A DNA stretch of 12,790 nt from Chloroflexota bacterium (GTDB lineage Bacteria; Chloroflexota; Dehalococcoidia; JACQGW01): positions 1-12,790 of the forward strand of contig JACQGW010000150.1 of the NCBI GenBank assembly GCA_016199325.1. Direction: 5' to 3'. Position 1 is the stretch's first letter. Each line of letters opens with the position of its first letter. The notes below the pieces were generated by a model that saw nothing but the letters and a program-made list of their open reading frames with translations, was not told the origin of the DNA and made no database searches. The position numbers were made by a program, and so were the translations under genes. Of this stretch, positions 1 to 6,285 are shown in pieces.

Positions 1-177
1 AGTGGAAGGTTGTACACCTCCATCTTACAGCCCAGGGAGTCCCTTGCTAGCCTGCTTGGCCCCGCTGCCAACTGTCAACCGGTTTCTGAAACATGCCTGC
101 AATCGCTGATGCTCGGCGATGACGAGATTGCGGCGGTCGCGGCCTATCTACAGTCTCTTGCCAGGCAGCCCAGCTAG
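1..177 (+). pseudogene. 3' end of a possible c-type cytochrome, partial and perhaps frameshifted
   Basis: The frame is open from the window edge to TAG at 175-177. Its last residues (GDDEIAAVAAYLQSLARQPS) closely match the C-terminus of the small cytochrome at 1783-2187 (EEDEITAVAAYLQVLKTQP), so this is probably the C-terminal helix of a paralogous class I cytochrome c. Upstream of that helix the frame does not look like a cytochrome. A Met-Pro-Ala-Ile-Ala-Asp stretch, as expected around the axial Met of such proteins, lies at 93-110 in another frame. Dropping one base near 111 would join it to the conserved helix. However, that frame has its own stops at 87-89 and 48-50, so more than one lesion would be needed. 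It may be a decayed gene copy or an intact gene with an unusual C-terminus. The haem-binding CXXCH would lie outside the window. Confidence 0.45.
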
Positions 178-258
178 CATGCTGGATCTCGCTCGATGAG
201 CGAGCAGCGGCAAGAAGGTAAGCGCACGGCTGGAATTCACAGGAAGGGAGAGACAACG

Positions 259-1770
259 ATGAAGCGACTACTGATTCGCGCCAGACAACGAGGGAGCACC
301 AGCGGCAGAGCGCTCTGGGTGCTCATGTGCGGGATCGTGCTCCTGGCAGTTGCCTGTCAGGGGTACGTGCCACGGGCGGACTATGACCGACTGCAAGCTG
401 AGCTCCAAGCCGCCCAGAAGCAAGCCGAGGCAAGCCAGTCATTCGAGGCCATCAGCGCGAACTGGCAACGCATGTCCAAGACCGGGGCTCTCAAGAGCAG
501 CTTCGACGTGAAGACCGTGCAAAGCTTCACCCCGGTCGGACCAGCACTGGTTACCCCGAAGCCCGGGAACCTCCTCGTCTATGAGAATACGGGCACGGGG
601 GGACACGGCGATCGCCCCGCCGCAGAGCGGAACGCCAACAAGTCGACTCGGGTCGTCGTGATTGACGCGCGCACGAAGGAGGTCATCGCCTCCAAGGAGC
701 TACCGGAGGACCTGGCCGGCAGTGTCCACACGACTGGCCTTTCCCCTGACGGCCGCTACGTCTACATCACCGGCCCTCAGCTTGGCGCGGGCGCTGCGAC
801 ACCGGCTGCCGGAGTGTCCACCTCGTCAGGCATCGTCAAGGTAGACGCGCTGACGCTTGAGCCCCTCAAGGTGCTGGACGTCGGTGGTCGTCTGCACCAT
901 GCGCAGGTCTTTGGCGACAAGCACATCCTGATGGACACCTTTGCCAGGGCGAAGGACGGCCTGGACGTCTTCCTCCTTGACCCGGCGACGGACCAGATCG
1001 TCGGCGGCATTCGCGATGAAGACCTGGGCGGCTCCACGTACACCGCTTTCGGGGACCCCAAGGGGGAGTACATCTATGTCCTGATGGAGCCCCTGGGCTA
1101 TACCGACTCGCCCGTCACCACCGGGTACACCGCGGCCGGCCAGTTCCGCACCGGGAACCTCCGCTGGATTCGGCCATTCTGGGTCGCCAAGATCAAGGCT
1201 GACACCTGGGAGGTCGTGGCGGAGTACCCGTACCCGGCTTACCGGAGTGACTGGGTTCAGCTCAGCGCCGACGGCAAGTTCATGTACGTGGGCGGTGCCG
1301 GCGACGACAAGGTGGTCAAGATCGACCTGGCGACGGGCAAGGTCGTCTGGTCGCAGGCTACCGGTGCCGGCCCTTACGGGATCGAACTCAACGCCAACAG
1401 CTCAGAGATCTGGGTGGCCGACAAGGGCGAGACCGTATCGATGTACGGGCGCACGATCACGGTGATCGACGACAAGACTGGCAGGCACAAGAAGACCATT
1501 CTATCCGGCTACATGATTGACCACCTGATCCTGTCCCCCGACGGAAAGGAGATGTGGGCCACAAGCAATGGGGATGGGAAGATCTACGTCTATGACGCCG
1601 CCACGTATGCGCTGCTGGCGGCGATCCGCATGCCGGGGTTTGGGGATGCTCATGGCCTGGTCTTCGTGCACCACGACGCGACCGGAAAAGGGCGTGTGGT
1701 GGCCGACCAGGGCGACTTTCACGCCGGCGTCGACCCGCGGAATGGGCGTGCGCTCGTTTCGGAACGGTAA
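259..1770 (+). CDS. Beta-propeller lipoprotein (YVTN/cytochrome-d1-like fold)
   Basis: This 503-residue protein is predicted to be exported and membrane-anchored. It begins with a basic n-region, a hydrophobic stretch (residues 20-32) and a lipobox-like LAVAC with Cys33 as the lipidation site. Residues 39-60 (RADYDRLQAELQAAQKQAEA) look like a short coiled coil that would hold the propeller off the membrane. The rest has repeated blade signatures: VVVIDARTKEVI, GLSPDGRYVYI, VQLSADGKFMYVGG, DKVVKIDLATGKVV, LILSPDGKEMWAT and KIYVYDAATYALL. The tail is rich in His and Asp (HGLVFVHHD, DQGDFHAG) and could bind a metal or cofactor. ATG 259 is preferred over the in-frame ATG at 196 because GGAAGGGAGAG lies just upstream and the signal peptide starts there. 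The gene sits between cytochrome c sequences, which suggests a role in periplasmic or outer-surface electron transfer. Substrate and exact family are not recognised; the fold call is much firmer than the function. Confidence 0.85.
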   Translation: MKRLLIRARQRGSTSGRALWVLMCGIVLLAVACQGYVPRADYDRLQAELQAAQKQAEASQSFEAISANWQRMSKTGALKSSFDVKTVQSFTPVGPALVTPKPGNLLVYENTGTGGHGDRPAAERNANKSTRVVVIDARTKEVIASKELPEDLAGSVHTTGLSPDGRYVYITGPQLGAGAATPAAGVSTSSGIVKVDALTLEPLKVLDVGGRLHHAQVFGDKHILMDTFARAKDGLDVFLLDPATDQIVGGIRDEDLGGSTYTAFGDPKGEYIYVLMEPLGYTDSPVTTGYTAAGQFRTGNLRWIRPFWVAKIKADTWEVVAEYPYPAYRSDWVQLSADGKFMYVGGAGDDKVVKIDLATGKVVWSQATGAGPYGIELNANSSEIWVADKGETVSMYGRTITVIDDKTGRHKKTILSGYMIDHLILSPDGKEMWATSNGDGKIYVYDAATYALLAAIRMPGFGDAHGLVFVHHDATGKGRVVADQGDFHAGVDPRNGRALVSER

Positions 1771-1782
1771 CAGGCGATCCCT

Positions 1783-2187
1783 GTGAGCAACGGTACAACG
1801 CCGATGAAGGGAAGCCTGGCCGGCAGGCTCCACATGCGTATCCTGGTCGTCCTTCTCGCAGCGGGAACGGCCTGTCAGGCGACATCGGCCGCCGCCCCGC
1901 TGGCGACATCGGCGGCCACCCGGCCGGCGGCCAGTCCCACGGCCAGCCAGGAAGAGCTGGTCGCACGGGGCGAAGTGATCTTCCAGAAGACGGCAGGGGG
2001 CATCGGCTGCCAGTATTGCCATGGCACTGACGGCAAAGGAAAGATTGGCCCGAGTATCCGCGGTAAGCAGGCTGGCGACATTCGGCTCGTGCTCCAGTCA
2101 GTGGAAGCGATGTCCATCGTGAAGCTCGAGGAAGACGAGATCACGGCGGTTGCAGCCTACTTGCAGGTCCTGAAGACGCAACCCTAG
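1783..2187 (+). CDS. Small single-haem c-type cytochrome, exported
   Basis: This is a 134-residue class I cytochrome c. The haem c attachment motif is CQYCH (Cys76, Cys79, His80), followed by the usual GTDGKGKIGPSIRG loop. Met110 is the probable distal ligand, and the C-terminal helix is EDEITAVAAYLQVL. The N-terminus has a hydrophobic segment (MRILVVLLAAGTAC) ending in Cys31, then an Ala/Ser/Thr/Pro spacer of about 25 residues. This suits a secreted or lipid-anchored protein on a flexible tether, although the residue three before the Cys is Gly, which is atypical for a lipobox. The start is uncertain: GTG 1783 (AGG eight nt upstream and 12 nt after the propeller stop, so translational coupling is likely), ATG 1804, or ATG 1834, which begins exactly at the signal segment. 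It is probably co-transcribed with the propeller lipoprotein and may be its electron partner. Confidence 0.88.
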   Translation: MSNGTTPMKGSLAGRLHMRILVVLLAAGTACQATSAAAPLATSAATRPAASPTASQEELVARGEVIFQKTAGGIGCQYCHGTDGKGKIGPSIRGKQAGDIRLVLQSVEAMSIVKLEEDEITAVAAYLQVLKTQP

Positions 2188-2216
2188 GGACCGGAACTGA
2201 TGCCCGGGGCTTAGAA

Positions 2217-2263
2217 GCCAGTCCCGGTGTCCTGGTTGCTAAGGCACCGGGACCGGGACTGGC
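2217..2263. terminator. 12-bp hairpin after the cytochrome gene
   Basis: Arms at 2217-2228 (GCCAGTCCCGGT) and 2252-2263 are perfect reverse complements around a 23-nt loop, 29 nt past the cytochrome stop codon. The loop side offers an alternative 9-bp pairing (2221-2229 with 2245-2253). No T-tract follows, so this is a plausible but non-canonical terminator or mRNA-stabilising hairpin. Confidence 0.45.
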
Positions 2264-2335
2264 CTCGAGCTCGCTGCCAGCCATCCGTTCCAATCCGCTC
2301 CCCGAACCCGCTGGCAGGGACTTCCACGGCAGCGC

Positions 2336-2384
2336 CGTCACCCGTCACCCGTCACCCGTCATGCGTCATACGTCACCCGTCACC
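2336..2384. repeat. Heptamer array, CGTCAYN units (left arm)
   Basis: Seven contiguous 7-bp units read CGTCACC, CGTCACC, CGTCACC, CGTCATG, CGTCATA, CGTCACC, CGTCACC. They are in the opposite orientation to the TGACGYA units that begin 10 nt further on, so the two arrays together form an imperfect inverted repeat based on CGTCA/TGACG. The arrays lie between the convergent cytochrome and recD2 genes. Confidence 0.9.
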
Positions 2385-2393
2385 CACCATTGA

Positions 2394-2453
2394 TGACGTA
2401 TGACGCATGACGTATGACGTATGACGCATGACGCATGACGTATGACGTATGAC
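2394..2453. repeat. Heptamer array, TGACGYA units (right arm)
   Basis: Eight contiguous units of TGACGTA or TGACGCA run from 2394 to 2449, followed by a partial TGAC at 2450-2453. Read on the minus strand, the array begins 3 nt after the recD2 stop codon, so it would be the first thing in the recD2 3' untranslated region. The same unit recurs inside recD2 (4078-4105) and at 7981-8005. Confidence 0.92.
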
Positions 2454-2456
2454 CCC

Positions 2457-4946
2457 TCACGCCATCGCCTCCTTCAGCCGTCGGGCCAGGCCGGTCCGTC
2501 GGGCCAGCGCGCTCTCATCCGCCACCGCCGCCTCCAGCACCGCGCGCTCGCCCACCAGCACGACCGCCCGCCGGCCGCGCGTCAGCGCCGTGTACAGGAG
2601 ATTCCGTCCGACCGTGCGGGCGTGCTCGGAGGAGAGCGCGACGACCACCGCCGGCCACTCGCTGCCCTGCGCTCGATGCACCGTCAGCGCGTAGGCGTGC
2701 TGGAGCTCGACGACCTCGGCCGGCGAGTAGCTCACCTCCCGATCGCCGAAGTCCACGGTGACCGTCTGGGCCACGGCGTCGATCCGGGCGACCTGGCCTA
2801 GCTCGCCGTTGAAGACGCCCAGCCGGTAATTGTTCGCCGTGTGGATGACCCGGTCGGCCTCCCGCAGCGGCAGCGCGCCGTGAAACCAGTCGGGCCGCCC
2901 GGCTCGGGGCGGATTGAGCTGGCCCTGGATCTGCGCGTTGATCGTTTCCGTACCGGCCTCGCCGCGCAACTGGGGAGAGAGGACCTGGACGTCGGCCGTC
3001 GCCACGCCCAGTCGGCGCGGCAGCTCGGCCACCGCCCAGCGGACGGCCGCCGCGCCGATCTTGCCGCGCGGCGCCTCGACGAGCCAGAGGTCGCTCCCGT
3101 GATCCTCCGGCGGCGGGACCGACGGAACCAGCCCCCGCCGGACCTCGTGGGCGGCCGTCACGATGCGCGAGGCCGATGCCTGCCGGAAGACCTGACTCAG
3201 AGAGACGCTCGGCACCGAGCCGCACGCCAGCAGGTCGCGCAGCACCAGCCCCGGCCCCACGCTGGGCAACTGGTCGGCGTCGCCGACCAGGACCAACTGC
3301 GCGCCTGGTCGGATGGCGCGGGCCAGGCTGTAGGAGAGGAACAGGTCGAGCATCGAGCTCTCGTCGACGACGACCAGGTCGAACGGCAGCGGGTTTCCCT
3401 CCTGGTAGGTGAGCTCGCGGCCGTCCCGGCCGGCGCCCAGCAGCCGGTGGACGGTCGTCGCCGGCGCGCCGGTCACCTCGGTCAGCCGGCGGGCAGCCTT
3501 GCCGGTGGTCGCCGCCAGCGCGACCGACCGCCCCATCGCGACCGTCAACTGGTGCAACGCCCGCAGCGTCGTCGTCTTCCCCGTGCCCGGCCCGCCCGTT
3601 AGGACCAGCAATCCGGCGCCGGCGCCCAGGAAGATGGCCTCGCGCTGCTCGGGAGCGAGCTCGACGCCCTCGGCGGCCTGGTATCGCGTGAGCCAGCGCG
3701 TGAGCCGCCCCGCGTCCACCGGGAGCTCGACCGCCGCGCGCTGTGCCAGACAACGGGCGAGACCGACCTCGGCCCGCTCGAACGCGGCAAGATAGATGGG
3801 GGTCTCGGCCGGCGCCACGACGGGAGGCGGCGTGTAGAACGTGAGCCGGCGGCGACCCGTGGGAGCGGCCCCATCCGGCGCCGCAGCCGGCGCATCTCCG
3901 GGAGCGCAGGCGTCCCGCCTGCCCCGGCTCGCCGTCGGGGCGGCCCCGCCCGGCGCCGCCGCCGGCAATTCTCCGGGAGCGCAGGCGTCCCGCCTGCCCC
4001 GGTTCGCCGCCGGGGCGGCCCCGCCCGGCGTTTCCCGCACGCCCGGCGCGTCGCCGCCGAAGACCTGCCCGGCCGGTGACGCATGACGCATGACGTATGA
4101 CGCATGCGGCGGCGCGCCCGGCGCATCCACGCCGAAGACCCGCCCGGCCGCGGCCAACTGGCCCAGCGCGGCGGCCGCGGCCGGCTGATCCAGGCCCGTC
4201 GCCGTCTCGGCCCGGCCGCAGAGCTCGCCGTAGGGCAGGTAGCAGTCGCCGTCGTCGGCCGCCCGGTGAAGGCACCACTCGACGGCGGCCTGCGCGCGAA
4301 CCGGCGCATCGGCGCGGACGCCAGCCGCCCGGCCCAGTTGGTCGGCGGCGACAAAGCCGAAGCCGGGCACCTCCAGCGCCAGCCGGTACGGGTTGGCCGC
4401 CAGGATGGACGGCGCGTCCTCGCCGTAGGCCTGGACGATGCGGGAGGCGTAGAGTGTCGAGACGTTGCGGTCGCGCAGCCATTCGACCACCCGGCGGACC
4501 GAGCGCTGGCGCGCCCATGCCTCGGCCAGCGAGCGGGCGCGGGCCGCCCCGATGCCGGGCACCTCGCGCACCCGCTCCGGCGTCTCGTCGAGGATGGTGA
4601 GCACCTGTTCGCCGAAGTGGTCGACGACGCGCCGGGCCAGGACCGGGCCGAGCCCCGGCACCAGCCCGCTGCCGAGATAGCGGAGCAGGCCGTTCACGTC
4701 GGCCGGCCGGCGAACCTGCACGGCGCTCGCCTGGAACTGGCGGCCGTGGCGGGGGTCGGTGACCCAGCGCCCTTCGAGCGCCAGGACCTCGCCGGGGTGG
4801 ACCTCAGAGAGGCGGCCCACCACGGTGACGAGGTCGCGCTCGCCGGAGGCGCGCACCCGCACGACGGCAAAGCCGCTCTCCGGGTTGAAGAACGTCACCC
4901 GCTCGACCGTTGCCTGCATGCGGTGATTCTCGATGGAGCCGAACAT
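2457..4946 (-). CDS. recD2: RecD2/YrrC-type ATP-dependent DNA helicase with mosaic insertion
   Basis: This superfamily 1B 5'-3' DNA helicase of the RecBC-independent RecD2 type probably acts in DNA repair. Visible in order: an N-terminal OB-like region (VERVTFFNPESGFAVVRVR, residues 13-80); helix-hairpin-helix repeats at about 95-165 (GLGPVLARRVV, VPGIGAARARSLAE); Walker A GGPGTGKTTT near 449; Walker B VVVDESSMLD near 525; motif III LVGDADQLPSVGPG near 558; an FRQA motif; motif VI TVHRAQGSEWP near 755; and LLYTALTRGRR near 785. At 829 residues it is longer than most relatives (roughly 700-800) because residues about 268-368 are low-complexity sequence made of dispersed repeats, placed just before the ATPase core. 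The start is uncertain: ATG 4946 or ATG 4919 (MQATVERV); neither has a strong ribosome site. It is divergent from the hydrolase gene. Confidence 0.95.
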   Translation of the reverse strand: MFGSIENHRMQATVERVTFFNPESGFAVVRVRASGERDLVTVVGRLSEVHPGEVLALEGRWVTDPRHGRQFQASAVQVRRPADVNGLLRYLGSGLVPGLGPVLARRVVDHFGEQVLTILDETPERVREVPGIGAARARSLAEAWARQRSVRRVVEWLRDRNVSTLYASRIVQAYGEDAPSILAANPYRLALEVPGFGFVAADQLGRAAGVRADAPVRAQAAVEWCLHRAADDGDCYLPYGELCGRAETATGLDQPAAAAALGQLAAAGRVFGVDAPGAPPHASYVMRHASPAGQVFGGDAPGVRETPGGAAPAANRGRRDACAPGELPAAAPGGAAPTASRGRRDACAPGDAPAAAPDGAAPTGRRRLTFYTPPPVVAPAETPIYLAAFERAEVGLARCLAQRAAVELPVDAGRLTRWLTRYQAAEGVELAPEQREAIFLGAGAGLLVLTGGPGTGKTTTLRALHQLTVAMGRSVALAATTGKAARRLTEVTGAPATTVHRLLGAGRDGRELTYQEGNPLPFDLVVVDESSMLDLFLSYSLARAIRPGAQLVLVGDADQLPSVGPGLVLRDLLACGSVPSVSLSQVFRQASASRIVTAAHEVRRGLVPSVPPPEDHGSDLWLVEAPRGKIGAAAVRWAVAELPRRLGVATADVQVLSPQLRGEAGTETINAQIQGQLNPPRAGRPDWFHGALPLREADRVIHTANNYRLGVFNGELGQVARIDAVAQTVTVDFGDREVSYSPAEVVELQHAYALTVHRAQGSEWPAVVVALSSEHARTVGRNLLYTALTRGRRAVVLVGERAVLEAAVADESALARRTGLARRLKEAMA
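3865..4030 (-). repeat. 75-bp tandem repeat inside recD2 (two copies plus a partial third)
   Basis: Units at 3865-3939 and 3940-4014, with a partial third at 4015-4030, repeat with an exact 75-bp period and few differences. Each encodes 25 residues of the type GGAAPxxxRGRRDACAPG plus an Ala/Pro run. Each full unit holds one 30-bp hairpin core (3898-3927 and 3973-4002) with the inner palindrome GCAGGCGTCCCGCCTGC. The length is a multiple of three, so copy number can change without breaking the frame. Confidence 0.92.
4078..4105 (-). repeat. Four TGACGYA heptamers inside the recD2 coding sequence
   Basis: Units at 4078, 4085, 4092 and 4099 read TGACGCA, TGACGCA, TGACGTA, TGACGCA. They are translated on the minus strand as HASYVMRHAS, a 7-residue periodicity. 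Near-duplicate segments flank the array: the protein reads GRVFGVDAPG before it and GQVFGGDAPG after it. This suggests local duplication accompanied insertion. Confidence 0.9.
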
Positions 4947-5169
4947 GCGTTTGCTGAATCATACCGCGCCCGGCCGATCTGCGCCAGTATCCGAGCCGTG
5001 GTGTGCCGCACGGATCTTGCTGGATGCTGGTTGCCAGGTCCATACGTAATGCGTCATTCCGTCAGCTCCCGACCAGTGGCGCGAATCGTGCATGACCGGG
5101 GACGCAGGCATGAGCTTCCCCACCTCATCGCCGGCACAAGAAGTGGCAACATGCGGAGGCTCCCACGAC

Positions 5170-5961
5170 ATGACGACGAGCAGTCCACAGCCCCAGTCCA
5201 CCGGTCGGACCGACGACCTCCAGCCACCCGTCATTTTCGTGCCGGGCGGCGTGTTGCCGGCAGCGGCAGCCTATGGATCGCTGCTCGAAGCGCTGGGGCC
5301 CAACATCCGGCCGGTTCTCAAGGACCTGGAGGTCTACGCGGCCGAGGCGCCGCCGCCCCACTACGGACTGGACCTGGAGGTTGCGGGCCTTGCCCAGGCT
5401 GCCGACCGCGCCGGTTTCGACACTTTCCACCTCGTCGGCTACTCCGGTGGCGGCGCCGTATCCCTGGCCTTTGCGGCGAAGTATCCGGCGCGACTTCGAA
5501 GCCTGGCCCTGGTCGAGCCTGCCTGGATAGGTAGCGACGATTGGACCCCGACAGAGGTCGCCTACTGGAAGGAGGTCGACCGGGTCATGGCCCTGCCCCC
5601 CGACGAACGGATGCGTGCGTTCGTCCGCGCCGGCCTGCGGCCAGGGGTAGAGCCGCCGCCGATGCCACCCGGCCCCCCGCCCCCCTGGATGGCGAAGCGG
5701 CCGGCGGGCCTCCAGGCGATGGTCCGTGCCTTCAAGAGCTACCATCTGGACCGGGCGCGTTTCCGCGAGTTCCCGAAGCCGGTCTACCTGGCAATCGGCG
5801 GGCTGAGCCATCCGATCGAGGCGATCAAAGCCGAGATCCTGGCCGGTCTGTTCCCGAACATCCAGGTCGAGATCTACGAGGATCGCCATCACTTCGACCC
5901 GCCGCACCGGGCCGAGCCGGAGCGGTTCGCCCGCGCGCTGCGGGAGCTCTGGCAGACGTAG
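5170..5961 (+). CDS. Alpha/beta hydrolase
   Basis: This 263-residue cytoplasmic alpha/beta-hydrolase-fold enzyme has no signal peptide. PPVIFVPGGVLP (residues 19-30) is strand 3 and the oxyanion region. The nucleophile elbow is GYSGGG with Ser92, preceded by DTFHLV. SLALVEPAW follows strand 6, a Pro-rich cap lies at 158-173 (EPPPMPPGPPPPW), and the catalytic His is H240 or H241 in DRHHFDPPH. The usual Asp after strand 7 is not seen: that place reads AIGGLSHPIE. Glu116 after strand 6 is a candidate acid, as in hydrolases that use the strand-6 position. The in-frame ATGs at 5092 and 5110 give longer versions, but ATG 5170 is chosen because GGAGG at 5155-5159 is ten nt upstream and the family core begins soon after. 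The substrate cannot be told. It is transcribed alone, divergent from recD2 and convergent with the Rpn nuclease. Confidence 0.88.
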   Translation: MTTSSPQPQSTGRTDDLQPPVIFVPGGVLPAAAAYGSLLEALGPNIRPVLKDLEVYAAEAPPPHYGLDLEVAGLAQAADRAGFDTFHLVGYSGGGAVSLAFAAKYPARLRSLALVEPAWIGSDDWTPTEVAYWKEVDRVMALPPDERMRAFVRAGLRPGVEPPPMPPGPPPPWMAKRPAGLQAMVRAFKSYHLDRARFREFPKPVYLAIGGLSHPIEAIKAEILAGLFPNIQVEIYEDRHHFDPPHRAEPERFARALRELWQT

Positions 5962-6171
5962 GCGGCGCCGACAGTCAACGAACCGCCAGGACGCTAGAGC
6001 GGGGTGCGGCAGGGACGAACCGCCATGACGCCAAGAACGCCAACGATTGAGCCAAGAACGCCGGCTGGTGGCCGGCTCAGCCATGTCGCTCACCGCTGGC
6101 GCAGTTCCCGCACCGATTTCGCCGATGTTTCCGCCAGTCGGATACGCGCTCCAGCTTTTTTCAGGGGACTC

Positions 6172-6256
6172 CCGTCATGCTGAGCCGCAGCGAAGCATCT
6201 CCCCGACGTTCCGCGTTGGACGCGAGGAGAGGCTTCGCTGCGGCTCAGCATGACGG
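6172..6256. repeat. Long inverted repeat, 30-bp arms with 25-nt loop
   Basis: Arms at 6172-6201 and 6227-6256 are reverse complements with one mismatch. The arm begins CCGTCATGCTGAGCCGCAGC and ends GAAGCATCTC. The element lies between two convergent genes and would form a very stable hairpin in either transcript, so it may act as a bidirectional terminator. It resembles REP-like intergenic palindromes rather than a transposon end, since no transposase or target duplication is visible. Confidence 0.92.
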
Positions 6257-6269
6257 AGGCACGCCCCCC

Positions 6270-6285
6270 GAACTCCTACGAGTTC
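6270..6285. terminator. Small hairpin directly after the Rpn nuclease stop
   Basis: GAACTC (6270-6275), loop CTAC, and GAGTTC (6280-6285) form a perfect 6-bp hairpin abutting the minus-strand stop codon at 6286-6288. It has no U-tract, so termination by this hairpin alone is doubtful. Confidence 0.35.

Larger units (their letters stand above)
5962..6285. other. Convergent intergenic region with dispersed repeat fragments
   Basis: No gene is supported here. Two related copies of ACGAACCGCCAKGACGC lie at 5978-5994 and 6015-6031. GCCAAGAACGCC motifs follow at 6031-6042 and 6052-6063, and a small GCCGGC-TGGTG-GCCGGC hairpin occurs around 6060-6076. A T6 run lies at 6156-6161, and the long palindrome at 6172-6256 takes up the right side. 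The stretch ends at the stop codon of the minus-strand Rpn nuclease gene. Confidence 0.7.

Noticed and set aside
2336..2453. CRISPR array
   Set aside because: The units are 7 bp and contiguous, without spacers, and no cas genes are present.
4104..5534. A 476-codon open frame on the + strand across the recD2 5' half
   Set aside because: It is antisense to conserved helicase sequence, has Arg/Ala-rich composition, and overlaps the well-supported hydrolase in another frame.
5125..6093. A 322-codon minus-strand frame opposite the hydrolase
   Set aside because: The plus strand shows the alpha/beta hydrolase nucleophile elbow and a good ribosome site; the minus frame has no recognisable features.
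6156..6161. T6 run as an intrinsic terminator for the hydrolase
   Set aside because: No stable GC-rich hairpin directly precedes it; the 30-bp palindrome just downstream is a better candidate.
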